Source: Metallyticus violacea
Taxonomy: Eukaryota > Arthropoda > Insecta > Mantodea > Metallyticidae
DNA length: 64,000 nt
Direction: 5' to 3'
Assembly: GCA_030762175.1 (NCBI GenBank)
Contig: CM060833.1
Location: 171,230,501-171,294,500, forward strand
The notes beneath the pieces are model-generated. The model was not told the DNA's origin. It worked only from the letters and a program-made list of their open reading frames with translations, and did not search any database. The translations under genes were made by a program, and so were the position numbers. This document shows positions 12,666 to 27,600 of this stretch, one piece after another; the first letter of the stretch is position 1, and each line of letters starts with the position of its first letter.

Positions 12666-15600
12666 GTGAGAAGAACATAATTGAAATTATATATTTTTTT
12701 TAAATAATAGTTTTAGATTTGTTTACTTTTAATTTCATCTTATATTTTTAATTTTATAATAGAATATGGTAACATCTGCCTATTGAAGAAAAATGTAGAC
12801 TTTCCAAGATTTTATAATATTAATTTGTGTATGTAGTTATTTGAACCCATTTGCTTGGTTAGCCTTGTGTTCATGTTTATTTTTCAAATGCATAAGCATA
12901 TTTGTATGACTACTTTTTAGCTAAGTGTACTGTCAAAAATATGCCACTTAGAATAAACCATATTTGCATACCAAATAAGGTTAATATCTATTTACATTCA
13001 TTAAAATTTATTTTATAACATAAATATGTACTTCATGACATGGATTAAGTCAAAGTAATTAAGTTGTATTGCATTCATGATATTTGTGAACATTTGAAAA
13101 ATGTTCTATGGTGTATAAACACATGAATTGAAGAATTTCATAGATACAAAAAGCATAAATTTAATAACATTGTAATATAACTGCATACTATTTTAATATT
13201 GATTGTGATTTGGCAATGGAATAATTGGTGTGCATAGATATTCTGTGCAAGGCAGATTTGAATCTTCCCCCATCGTTGCAGGATGGTAACTTTGAGATAA
13301 TTGGGAGAGCATTACATATTTAAATGCATTTGTAATAAACCTTCTTTTGATAACAGAATAAATTTGTAAAGCATACATGCTTTCTACAGAGTTTTCCCAG
13401 AACATTAAAGCATATTCCATAACTAAAGAAACATCCTTATTGTTTTGAGAATAGTTTTGTAACTAAAGATAAAATTAGTGAAGCATGTATTTTTCTGATT
13501 TTGTTTTGGTATTATATACTCCATATGTGAAATTTTTTGTCGACTAGATCTAGAAATTTGGCATCAGTATATTGATCTAATATGGGATGTGATATGCATT
13601 TTTTCCATAACATTGCCAAAGTTATTGGTAGAAGCTCTTACACTTGATGTCGTAAGGAAACTCAGCTACGTACTATGGCTGGAGTTTATATACATTGAAA
13701 ACCAAAGTGCAGATAATGACTCCTGTAGGATTCCTTGTTGAATAATTTCCCAGTTTGAAATATTCTTCATCTTTGATTTGAACAATTTATTTATATTAAA
13801 ATGTGTTTGCTATTATCAGAGTATGAAATGAATCAGTATGGCCCTCATTTTATATTTCATAAAAACTTGAATTAGAATTTTGTGGTTACACAATCAAATG
13901 TGAATGCCACAGGTGACTGAGGATGTTAAGGTGCAGACTCGTCTGGGGCTCAAATACCACCAGGACCGGGACCGTCCTTCCTGGCAAGTTTTTTCCAGAT
14001 TTTCCTCAGTCCCCATAAATGGCAAATGCCAGGAAGGTACCATAAACTTAGGCCTGGACGTTTCCTTCCTTAAAAAAAATCTTTTCCCAATATATCATTT
14101 CATCTCTTGTATTATCAGTATTTACCGCTTGTGGTGCCTCAGAGTAAAAATGGGTGTAAAACACAATTCAGAAAAATAAATAACAATGAAATGTTTAAGC
14201 TAGGTTGCAAAAAATTCCCTTATTGTGTATTTGATTATTTTATACTGCCAGAATTTGAAGTTTACAGCTCCATCCTCTATGGATATTCCTCTCTTGAGAA
14301 TGTTAATCAGCAGAGTGTCGAAAGTCTTATGGCAGATTAGGGTTTCTTAATACAAAAAATTCACAGTTAAATTGTCATGACTGAAATTTCATGGTTTGCA
14401 GAAAGAATGTACTTAAGCATGTTCTCAGCATTATAATATTGTTTTGAGCATTATTTACACTATATGCTCTGGGATAAAACATAACAGCTGGCTATACTGC
14501 CATACCTATTAAATCTGTGAAAAATGTTTCCATTTTAACTTGACCCAAAAGCAAGTGCAAAAATACAAATTTGTAATAGTGAGTGTTATATGTTTGACAG
14601 AAACCAGAAACACACCAGTAACTATTTTCTAGCATTTTGTGTCAATCATTGATATATTAATATATATGTAATCAGAATATTCCAAAAATATGTCATATGC
14701 ATGTTTGTTTGGAGAGAGAGACATATTATGTAAGGCGCTCTTCAAGAGACCACATAATGGAGTATTAAATGGGACCACATATTTACTGGAATGGCTTATT
14801 TTATGATATTACATACTTAACACTAAGAATTAATACAGTGTACTCATTTATCTAAATACAGTACATTAATAAATTATAACTGTTTTTATTTGTGTTGGTG
14901 TTTTTCCATGTCCAGAGAATTTTTAATTTCTCAGATAATAACAAAGCCTTCATTTTTAATCCTTTATTCGTGCTTGCATTAACTGTTTTTTATATATTTG
15001 GTTTATTTATGGGTGTTCTACACTAAGGTTTCAGTGTCCCATTCAATTCAGGGCATGAAATGGCAAATAAGTTTTGCTCAGATGCCTCTTCTTTCAAGAT
15101 CCAGGTTCATTTACATACTGTAAATCTACAATATGGGAACCAAGACTTTTTTTCTCTTCTGAAGCACTTTTATGCTCCAAAAAATCCATCAGCCCTAAGA
15201 TTGAACCTGCAGTTTTGGTTCTACGAGACAAGTATGGTTACCGCTAGATTTCCAGGACTGACTGCAACTGAGTCTTCACTAACCAGGCAATGGAATGTGA
15301 AACTGGTAGCAACCAAACAGTACAGTACTGTACAGAGCAGTATAAATGGCCAAATTCCATTCTTTCATATTTGCCAACCATAGACTGCAGCATACCCTTT
15401 ATATGCAGATACTATTATTTGCTCGCATCAGTTCTTATGCACTAATGAACCTAATTTGGCATCTATTGTTCCTAATATATATTGTTCTCGATCACTTTAT
15501 CTAGGAATTGTAACCTATTTTAATTTTATATGTAGTATCTGAACTTACACGACACTATCTCATATTTCTGATTGGTGACAATGATGAAGTTAACTTTCAA

Positions 15601-18600
15601 AATGCAGTCTCTTAATGATGTGCATAATAAAGAACAATAATTGAAATTCCTTTTTGCTGCAAATTAGACAATTAACAACATTCAGAACATTAAAGAAATA
15701 TGAAGAGGGTAGTATAAAAGCATTGTCAATCATTGCATGAAAAGGCTGTAATCTCAGAAGTTCAAGGTAGCCTAATTTTAAGCTCTGGGCAACAACACAC
15801 TGGTCACACCTGCAATGATGAAATTTGCTCACATCTTTATTTGATACCATTTGCAAATAACCTAGTAACTCACTGTATAACTTATATCTGTATCTGCAGT
15901 GTGAATACAGTTATGCATCAGCTGAAATATTCAAAGATTTTGCTAATTGAGTCTTTCAAAGCCTAAATGCCAAATACTTGTATGGAACAGAAACATGATT
16001 TGGTTAGAGTTGCTCATTCATTACGAGGCCAAATGTCATAATTTCTGTCCAGCATTGTAATAGATGAAACAGTCTTCACAAGGTTGTGACCATAGTGCTT
16101 CAAAAACATGCAGAGTAAAGCACAAATCTATGCACAGGAGCAGAGATAACTAAAATATGGTGAACTCTTTTACCACTACCTTTGCGTTCCATCTCTGTGG
16201 TCCCATAAAAGATTTGATGATGGAATCACCTGCAGTAAGAAGGTGGATGAGGGACAGGCCTGCAGAGTTGCATCATGGATTATAGGCTCTTGACATCAGG
16301 AGGGGGGGGGGGGCTGCATAGTGATATCATAGATTTTCAAGGTTATATTGAAACATAGAATTGCATAGCTAAAGAATGAACATTCCAGCATATTTGGAAC
16401 TGAAATAACACAAACCTTCAATGAGAAAAATATATGTTGCATTACTTATTCAATTCCCACCACAGAAGATAAATCAGAGACGACAGAATATAGTTTAACA
16501 TAATTTGTTTTAATCATCATTCTTGAAACTCCTGGTCAATGTTTTAGAAAGAACTATTAAGAGAATATCTTATCCTGCTTTGGTGATCCAGAATGGCAGG
16601 CTTTGCCCATTTAGGCTTATGTTTGAACCATATAGAGACTGAAGGAAGTAAAGGTTATCAGGACATGAAGCAATTCTTACAATAGATAGGGAACAGGTTA
16701 GTCACAAAGGTTATCTAGATATGATTTACAAACAGTATAAGGTTATTGCAAGCCAAGAACAAATACAAAAGAAAAGTGTAGAAAATGTGTTTGTTTATTA
16801 TTAGGAGTATTATCTTAAGTTTATACTGATTATGAAAAGATGTGAAATTATGAATTGATGTGCTGTTTGCAGTATGATAGGCTTTGCTTTGATTAGAAGT
16901 GTTTTTCACTTTGATAGATGATCATCCACATGCGATTTTTTTCTCCTTGAACAGTGATTTTAATAAAGTCAAACGATTTAAAGGATATTCAATATGATTC
17001 TGAACTATCTGGTTAATTGGTAAGTAGCAATTTATTTGTCTAGTAGAAAGCAACATTTTTGTAACAATTGATGAGAACATAGCTGTACCAAATGCTGCAG
17101 AGAAATAACCGAAAAACATTCTTTAATTTTGCGAGTGAAATCAAGGAATCTGTAAACCAGCAATGCAACTAAGTATCACAACTGGAATTATTCACTTTAG
17201 CTATTGCTAATAGTTTCTTGAATATTTCCCTGTAAAACTAAATGCTGCTCAGAGAATGCATATGTATATCGGATGGCTAGCACAGGCTCAAATTGTGGTC
17301 AATTTAGCTTTTCTCTCCAAATCATCTCCTTGGAGAAAGGAAATGCCAGTTTATGGAGGTCTTGCTTTTCCTTTTTTATTTATCCACTTCTGTTCTTGTA
17401 TGAAGATTTGAAAACTACAGAAAATACAAATTTGTTTGTCACTGTAAGATAATACCATAGAAACATACAAAATTTGCTGATGGCACTGAGCCACCAAAGG
17501 ATTTTAAAAATGCATATCATTTACAGGTTCAGATTAGATTTTTTATATTTTGCACTACTCTTTATAAAACTGCTTTTTCTGCATGAATTGTTAAGTTTGA
17601 TTATGTATTATTTTCTTTTGTGAGTGTTATAAGACAGCTTCTATTTATTCATAAAAATTTGTAGTGCTGTATCTAAAAATGTATACAAACATAAAAGTTG
17701 GCTTGTCCTCATATTGTCATTCCCAAATTTTTTTTGCTTTCCTTCAAGGAAATACTCTGTAGTTTGAACAATGGATATCTTTGCGAGCAGGGACACTCAA
17801 AATTCACCCATGTGTAAAGTTAAGTAGAATGTATGAGCATCAAGAAAAAAACATTACCATTAACTTTGTATTTTCTCTGCAAGCTAGGAAGAAGGAAAAA
17901 TGGATATGCGCTCATAAAATAGAGATTCGCTCAGCTTCTCTATTTCTCATTGAAAAGGAGCTTGTTACATAATCGCTGTGTTGGTAATGCAGGTATATCA
18001 AGTTCCTCTGGAAAATAAAAGCAGTTGTTTTTGGAATAAGCAACATATTTATGAATGACAATAGTATTTTCAAGTTGAAAATTTGTGAGTAAAAATGGTT
18101 ACAAAATCTGCACAATCAAGCAGTACATGAATAAGGGAAGCTAAAAACACATAAATGAGGTTCCTTAATTACGGGGGGGGGGGAGGGGGATGATACAATT
18201 GTGCAATTTCACCGTTTTCTAAATGCTATGTAAATATTTTGTTTCGACAAATATTCTATGCAATAAACTGAATAATAATGAATTTCAAGGTTTTATTGAA
18301 TAGTACACAAAAATCCTATTTCAGAACAGGGAGTGAAGAAAAATTATCTTAAAATGGTGTTATGACAATAAGTTATAAAACTGGATAAGCAGAGCATCTG
18401 CATTTTGATTTACAAGACCAAAAATTTTGTGGGTCTTTATTATAAGTGTTATTGTTGGGACAGTGAATGAAGAAAACTGTTTAAATTTTTCTTGTAAATT
18501 ATGAAGTCCTGCACCTAAAGCAGATTTATTGAACAATGAATTATCTATTTCCTAATGGTATTTGGTATGATAATGTGATACATTTGTCTAAAGACAAGTA

Positions 18601-21600
18601 TATTCTTCAAGTAGCAGCAAATTCCATAAAAATAGCACATGTAACCTGCTAATCATATGCTTACTTCAGAGTTGCAGAAAAAATAAACAACTACTGTCCA
18701 GATGTGGGTGTGGTGTGCTAATTGGAAATGCAAAGAAAATATTTCTGAAATTGTCTTATTGTATGAAGAAATTGTAAGATGAAGCCCCCTGGAATTTCTC
18801 TCCCACCAGCTGGAACATTCAGTGTGATGAGTCTTGTTTTTGCCATCTACCATTGTAAGCATTTTGAGTTTGTGAAAAAAAATTGTATACTCATATGACT
18901 GTAACGATAAAGTGAAGTGCAATGACTGCTTTTAGAATCTTATACAAAATTTTGGATTTCTGACAGGTACCCTGGAACCTAAAATTTTGGATTTCTCACA
19001 GGTACCCTGGAACCTCATGGGGTCTGATGGCAATTAGATTTGAAGAAAATAAATTGAGTCATGTGGAAAGTAAAGTTTATGAACCTGTATTTGTTTCATA
19101 AAATGGAATTAGTTTTTAAGAAGAACAGTGGGTTTGAAATGTTGTGCAAGGTTGCCGATATACTGTCGGTAAAGAAGGCAGTCTTAATAATTTGTAAGAA
19201 ATATTGGAATCTGGAGATTTGTTGCTTCAATAAATGTTGAAAGACACTTTTAGTATTCCATATTTCAAAATTTATGGGATGTGTTTATAACTTACTGCAA
19301 AGCAGTATTAAATGAGAAATGAGTGTATATGAGAATCAAAGTTAATGAATTTTTTGTCTTTTATCCTTTTCTTATCAAGTAATTTTAAGTAAATTTTTAA
19401 TTTTATGCCAGGATAAAATATTTGTTAATTGTTAAGTTCTGTGTTTTTATCCTTGTATCATTTTGAAGTAATAGTAAGAAAGTTTTTTTTTTAGACTATT
19501 AAAAGCTGGACTGTTATTGTCATTTGGGTACAGAGAAAATACACTCATTTGTATTTAATACTTTGAAAGCATCAAATTTTTAGCTACCTTCATGCTTCTT
19601 CTATTTAGTTTCAGAAATTATTTGGGCCATTTCTGTCTTTGTACATTTCAAATCTCAATTCATGTATATAAGCACATGGCTATTACCTCATTCCAAGAAA
19701 TATAAAATATGCCTTAGGCAATGACTTGGTATAATTAAATACTAACCATTTATATTTAAAAAAAAAACTTTTTCTCATTATGTTCTAAAGCTGGATCAAA
19801 ACCTATGGTTACGTCAATTTCTGTTTTGTGAAGAAGGTTGATTGATAGGACGTTAAAGTATTTTGCTATTTGTGTCTTGTGGTCAACATGCTTGCCTGCA
19901 AAACTGGACATCTAGGAATCAAATCCTGTAAGGTTTTCTCTGAAACTTTTCCTTATCCTGAGAAGATGAATGCCAAGTAAGCTTTAGTATGTGAGCTGTG
20001 GGCTCATGGCTCATTTACACATTTCATTATTCATCTCTCTAGAACTATGTGGCTATGAGAAACATTAAACTGTACCAAACTATGAATTTATTCTAGAAAC
20101 ATTCTCTATTTATTAAAAAAAAATAAAAGTACTGAAGAATAATTTATGAAGAGAAACGTGTTATGTTCTTAAAGGAAATCGTTAAAAAAAATATTATCAG
20201 ATAAGCATAATCAGCCAGGTCATGCACCAGTGAATATCTTGGTCATCTATTCATAAAATAATTTAATATCAACATATAGCAGAAATAAAAGGTTCGGTTT
20301 ATTGAAAACATGTTGACATAACTTTGGGGGGAAGGGGGGAGAACAGGCTGAGAATGCACCAATAGTTGAAATGTTGTATGTGAATGTGTTCTATTTTATT
20401 AATAGAATTGGTATTTGATAAATAAAATAAAATCTGCAATATTCCATTTCAGCACTTTGTCTATGCTGGAAGGTATATTGTCAAATTTTATCATTTATTC
20501 TTGAATTAGTTTCCGCTGTACATAATAATTTTGCAGATCATAAACTTTAAAAATAAAATAAAAAAAATTACTGTAATTAACGGAACATAAAGCAAAAAAA
20601 AATTTTTTTATAATTTAAGATAAAATCAATTGAACAAGTCATCAATAAATTAACAAAATACTGGAAACCAGTAAAGGTAGCTAACTACTGAAACTAAGTT
20701 TAACACTGGGAACCAAACGATCAGGGTGCTGGTGACCAGCCACTTTCTCTCCTTAGCAGCTATCTATAATCCCTACTTAATTCTTACATTACCCAACTTG
20801 GGTCACTAAATACATTAAACTTCACTTTACATATATTTCTACTCTTATTATTCAATCACTATACTACACTGTATTATAATCACTCACTAATTATAAATTA
20901 GTTATAAAACTGCTTTCGTTTTTATATATTTTATCTGATATTTCAATTACAATTATCACTCAACTTACATTTATAACATCACCTTTTATTACCCACCATT
21001 ATCTTCTCAAACCGCTCTACCCCTGGCTCTTACCTTCCCTTCAGTTTTCTTTTTTCTCCCCTTTCTCCAGTGTGTTGTTTATTGTAGAGGCCATCACGTC
21101 TTCTCTCCATCTTCTTTCTTTTCAATTTTGGATTGGTATTTGATACCAAAACCTCTAGAAAATTGTGAAATATCCATGTTAAGGCCTGTTTATTAACATG
21201 TTGAAAATAGCCCGAAGTTATCATGCCAATTTTTTTAAAATCTTGAGAGGTGCTTTTATATTAATATACCAAAAGTTATGATGGTTAGTGTATGTTTGTA
21301 CTGCTCAGAGCTAGAAGAATGGCAAGCTACATATACAGGAAGAGGGGCTTTATATGCCAAGTAAAACATACATTGCGTGGGTATCATCTATTCAAATACT
21401 TAAAAGTCAATCCATCTCTTTGCATTAAAAAAAGTAGAATATTAATGGTGAGTAGTTGAACGTTATCAATGCATTCCTTTAACTAGCCATCTCTCCAGAT
21501 CCCACCAGTGTGTAGTTATGTGCAATCAGGCAGATTTTAAAGATTCTGTTCTCACGTCGGCTGCTTACTAGTGGACCCTTCGACTATCACTGGCATATGT

Positions 21601-24600
21601 GCAATGAACTCACAGCACCACAACACTTTCTTTTTAAAACTGGGGTACTGTAAATAGAATATATATGAATTCTGTACTCGCTCTTCTTATTTATGATATA
21701 CTAGAAATGTTCTCTATTTTGAAGAACACACAATAATGTCTTCATAAGAAACTATCATGTGCACTTGTTATACACTACTGAAACTAATTATGCGCAACCT
21801 TCAGCATCTTCTATAAGAAGATTGAGTGCAGCAGCCCTGCCATTAGGCTCAAAATTATACTGTATTTCACTGTGATAATTCCAACTATTTAAAACTACAC
21901 TTAACAAAATATGTTTTATTCTTCCTTCAACTTAGTATATATTATATTTTTATTATAATATATATCTTATATATAAACACAAATCTCTGAGCAACATATT
22001 GATATTGTTTTTGTCTTTTAGGTATGACTTAGATGAAACTTTTTCACCTCCATCACACGATGACAGTTTTTTCTATATTCGCTATCCAAAGCCAGACAGC
22101 AGACAACAAACACCAGAACCAAATTTTCAGAGGGTTAGTGAATCTGAGAGAATCAGGGACCAAGCAGCAAAACAAGATTTTTCACAACATACTGAGCAGT
22201 GTCGTCAGTTCATCCCACAAGCCAACATGACTGCCACAACAGGTAATGAGCACGTATATTACAATATGTTTATATATATATATATATAAAATAACAGTAA
22301 CTATAAAAGCAGGAAAGGATAAAACACTTAAAAAAATCACAGATTTTTATTCGCTATATTTCAAACTGCCGAGTTCTTCTATGGCAAGAAGACTTCTTTC
22401 CTTTTCTGCTTTTCTTTTTATTGTTATTTTAATTAAATTCTTAATAGAATTTATTATTATTTTTCATTTATATATATATATATATATATATATATCATAG
22501 TTTGAGAAACTAAAGCTGCATTGCATTGGCAAATCAAATATCATGAGGTATGAACGTATGAACTTTTAATTGCTATAGCTGATTCCAACAAAAATTAGAA
22601 AGGAAATTTAAAAGTATCTATACCTCTTTAATGTTAAAATAACAGGATGTTTAGTATTAAAGGAAATGTATACAGTGCCGTAATATTGCCTTTGGAAAGA
22701 TATGCTTTACTCTGCACTGGGTTTATAAGGTCATGGTAAAATTTCACATATTTATTGATATAACCATATAAATTTAACATTTCAGTACATTTTCAAATAC
22801 AGGTTTAGAAGGTGTTGACCTTGAAGCAATGATATCAAATTCAACTATAAAGCAATTAATCTAATTACTCAAGTATAAATTTATTGGCCTCAGATAGTTA
22901 AGTGGGGCTTTGTTCATATTTTTTATGTATTTTCTTTTTACATACAACATGATTTGGAAACGTATCAAACATTAATTTAACTGAAATTGTTAATTGGAAC
23001 GTTGCACAATGAAGCTAATGACACATTAAATCTAAAATGGGCTGACAATGAGAACAAAGGGTTTGTGAAACTGCCCCTACATATTTAAACAAGTGAAGCA
23101 AAAAAGTGTTATTTCAACTCAATCACACAATGATCTTGATAAACATTATTTTGTTTATTTTGTAGAAAAAAATTTACATTAAGTTATATAAAAAATTATT
23201 TATGAGGAAGTCACTCAAATTTCACTAGTTTTATTCCACTTACTTGTACGTGTTTCAAAGCCTATGTTGGCCTTTGAAATATGTGCAAGTAAATGGAATA
23301 AAACTAGTAAAATTTGAGTGACTTCCTCATAAATAATTTGTTATATAATGTTATATTTATTGTGAAAATCTCAAACTATCCAAATTTAAACATTAAATTG
23401 TTTACAGTAGATAATCTTTGAATGTTATTTTCTGTATATTTCTATTACTTTTCAACAGGCAGCCTTGTAACAGATGCTCCAATCCATCCCCACTGAAATA
23501 TAATTGAATCCTTCAATGTTCAAAGGAACTGTTAACAACTTTCTGGAGAGCGAAAAAACAGTAATTATGTGTGTATTCTTTGAGGTGTTATTAAAGGCCT
23601 ATTAGACTCAAATGTAGATTGCCCGACTTTGAAAAAGTCTAAATGTTTCCGATTTATAATACAATTGTAAAACTTGACTTGGTTTTTTTTAACATGGTGT
23701 CAAATAATGAAGGAAGTAAAGTTAATATTTATTTTGTATCATGAACTAATTGAAAACTGAATGCTTCAACACAAATCTACATTGCTAGGCATATTAGTTG
23801 AGAAAGACAAGTGACCTAACAAAATGTATGTTGTCCTTTATAAGAAGTTTTGTTTTTGCTCAAGTTCTATTCACCCTTTGGAAATTACTTTTTGGGCCAA
23901 GCCAGTATTTCATCACCATAAAATTCTTTTGAATCCGAAGTGTGACACACACATGCACTTTTTCTAGGTCTTGAATCTTCAGAGCATTAACAGGCATTTT
24001 ACCAGAATATGCCTTAGAAAATTCTACATATTCACAACGGGTAGACACTTGTGCGCAAGGGAAAAAGTGTGTTGAATATTGCTACCAATGAATGGTTTCG
24101 CCTTTACTATACCTGTTTGTTAGCATCAAAAGCAGATTGCATAAAAGAAATATGTTCAAACTGCAAACTGCATTGTCCAGGGTAGATTTTTGTTTCATCA
24201 GAGACAACAGCCATCTAATACTTATAGGCCATCAGTTGGCAAAATCTAAATCATCAGCAGCGACAGCTTTTATTTCAACATTTCTTGTAGAATTGGCCTG
24301 AATTTCTACATAATCTTTAAGGATAAATATTTTATCTACACGTTTAAGATTCTTCTCATAAACCGATAGTTTTTAATTTATTTAAGGACGCTCTTTAACA
24401 GCTCAGGTCATCAGCGTATAAACCGATTGTAAGGTAGGAAAGAATGGCCTTGTTTGGGGAAGTGGAGAGCCACTTAAGATGTGTTGAATCCGTAAGATCA
24501 AAACATTCTTATTAGTGTGTGGTTTTGGTTCTGACCTGGGCATGCATCAGAAAATAAATGCAGCCTTGTAACATCAGAAGCCATTGAATTTTCAATATAG

Positions 24601-27600
24601 TCAAACAAAAATGATGCTGTTTAATTCCCTCTTCCTGTTTACTTGATAAACATGTAAAACAGCTGACTCAGTTTTCAGATCATACATATAAAAGCAGGTT
24701 TTGGTTATAGACTAACACCAATCACAAGCATCGTTTTGCTTTTTGCATTCTTCACCAACAGCTTTCAGCTTTTTATAAAATTTCTTACTTTTCTTACATT
24801 GACCTCAGCTGCAGTAGATCACTTCATGGATTCACACAGGTGAGCTGATTGGAGTTTAGCCTTTCATTCCTAGCATGTGCTGCATATGTCGATTTGTGGA
24901 TGCCAGAAAAAGTAGTGAATTTTCTTCAGTGGAAGACTGTCAATAGGCTCTCTCATTAATGTCAGAGTTTTCAGTTGTTTTACTGACATTAGTTTACCCC
25001 TAAGTGAAATGCCCTTAAGCTACAAAGCTCAGCCAGAAAACTCCCTTTTTGGTTACTGCATGAAGACTCGGGAAAGTTTTTTTGCAAATCTTTCTCTTCT
25101 GACTACCAACAAGACGAAAGTAGTCATATGAGCCATTTTGCTGTGTTTTGCTTGTTTCTTCTTTGGAACGTCTTGGTTTGCATTACTTAATAAGTTTCAT
25201 CTGAATTAAATGCTTTTTAAAAAAAATGCCATTCCAAGGTTAATAAACCTGAAGGGCTTAAATTTTTTAAGGTCTCTGAACTGATAGGCATTGTACTCTT
25301 AGCCTTTAAACTAGCTAATGCCAACAAAATGTTTTAGACTTTCAAAAATAGCAAATGGCATGTTGGGCAGGTGAACTTAAACCAGCCAATGGAAAATGTG
25401 TGTTTGAACTTTAAAGATATAAATTATGTATGCTGGCCAGGGAAAAATTGATCAAAATCCTGCACATTAGATCAATTACAACAATAACACTTTTAAAGAT
25501 AGACATGAAGATTGCATCTGCCAATGTGACCTTGTGGCAATCCTTAAAACCGATAACTTAATTTGATATAAAATATAGTGAACTTTTGTAACAGTGGTGT
25601 CAAATATTAACATTTTTAAAAAATATTAACTTGATTTGAATTTAATATATTAGGGACATAGTTCGACTGGGTCATTTAGTTAGCTCACAGACGCAGTTGT
25701 GAGTTCAACATTACTCTGATACAAGCAGTTAAAAGATCTACAAATGGCAAGATGCAAAGAGTCTTAAGTTCCAGATGTGGTGATAACATTACTCAGTTGT
25801 CTGATGTAACAGTTATGCAGTTCTGATGCATCAGTTAAATAGTTTTCGGTTTCACATGCCAAGCCACTCATCTATGAGTTTCAAGCATGGCAGTTAAGTT
25901 TGTATCTACGTAGCTAAGTATATTGTATGAGAAACACCAGAGGACACACAAGATTTTGGACATAATAAAGTACCAGTACATATTATGTTCCATCGTTTGC
26001 TTATTTACACTATTGAAATCCTCTCCCAGTCATGTACAAATCAACAAAATAACATAAATCAACCAGAGAAATTGTCATTGAAGCTTGGGCAACAACATCA
26101 AAACTATCAATAATCAATGGGGCTGTTTGATGACATCAACAAATCGCTTCAAAATTGGTGGCCAATCTGGGTCAAATAGCCAGAGCCCTACTAAACAGCC
26201 TCATAATTTGGCGCCAACATGGGGCCACAAACAAAGTCTCATAATTAAGCTCTAATTGCTTGAGCCATATTAAACCACTTCAAAATTTGGCGCTGACCAT
26301 GGGACCAACAACAATGACAATATCCACCACTAAACCCCTTCAACCTTCATCTGGTTGCTTCATCTTGACAATCTGGAGCAAAGGAAATGGTTGCAAAGAT
26401 AATAAGATATCTTATTTTTTTAAAAAGATAAATACAATCATTTATACTATTATTGAATTTATTATATATAAGAAAGGAACCAATATTTTTGTCGATAGAG
26501 AAATATGCTTAAAATACAGCACTTGTAATGTTTGTGTAACTGTGATGCAACTGAATTCTGAGTAAGCTGTTAAAAATATCTTTTTTTTCTAACTTGGTAA
26601 TCAGTGAGCAAAGACTGTGTTCACAGCTAGCAAGGTGTCAAACAAGTTAACCTTACCGTATAATAGTGTCATTGACAGCAGCGCTTGATGAAGAAATTAG
26701 TGGTGTTAGCACTGTACACTAGTTTTAAATTACAACAGACTTAATTTCCAGATGGAGGCTATAGCATGTAGAAATTTAGTACTTTACAATCCTTTGTCTT
26801 AGATATGTTAGCTTACCCCCTACCTTTTCTTTTAACACATAACTTATAAGATGATGAATGAAAAGTATCCATGATATTCACTCTAGCAGTTAATCAGTAT
26901 TAAAAAAAATTACATTATCAATTTAAAAACTTTTATGTTATTTGTAATATATTGAAGCATAATTCTGTTGCATTTTTATTTTAAAAATAGATAATATTTT
27001 GCTGAAATTGTTTTTTGAAATAAACATTTTGAGTTTTGATAGAATTTAGAACAATTTTTTACACCAAACTTGAAATTGTTTCTTCAAAAATAATGATTTG
27101 TTCCTTATTGAGGTGATAGCTGTTGATAAGTGTGAAAAATTGGCATATATGAAAACAAGATTGTGTTTTAACTCATTGCCTGACATAATATTTTGAACGG
27201 TTTCTATTGATGCAGCATCACTCGAGTGCAGTGAATTAACAACCTCTGACTTATTGTGTGTGCCAAGCATAATACAAGGCTGCATCCAGCCATGTTTTCC
27301 CTTCAAGTTAAGGCTAGCACAGGTGGAAAAGGGAATATTAAGTACTGTTGATCTGAACAACTGGACTCTGGAAGGGCAGTTACCAAAAAATTTCTTTGTA
27401 GAGGCCACAAGGTATCTACCAATAGGAAAGAATTGTGTATTGTCTCAGCTTTGTAGTGAAGAGCATGTGCTAAACATGTTATATGAATTAAGTTAGGAAA
27501 TTCCTATCGGTGTTTGTCCTCAGTTTACCATATAACTATCTGCATTTGTAACAAATAAAAGTAGCCAGTCATATTTAATACCAGAAGGCTATGATATTTT

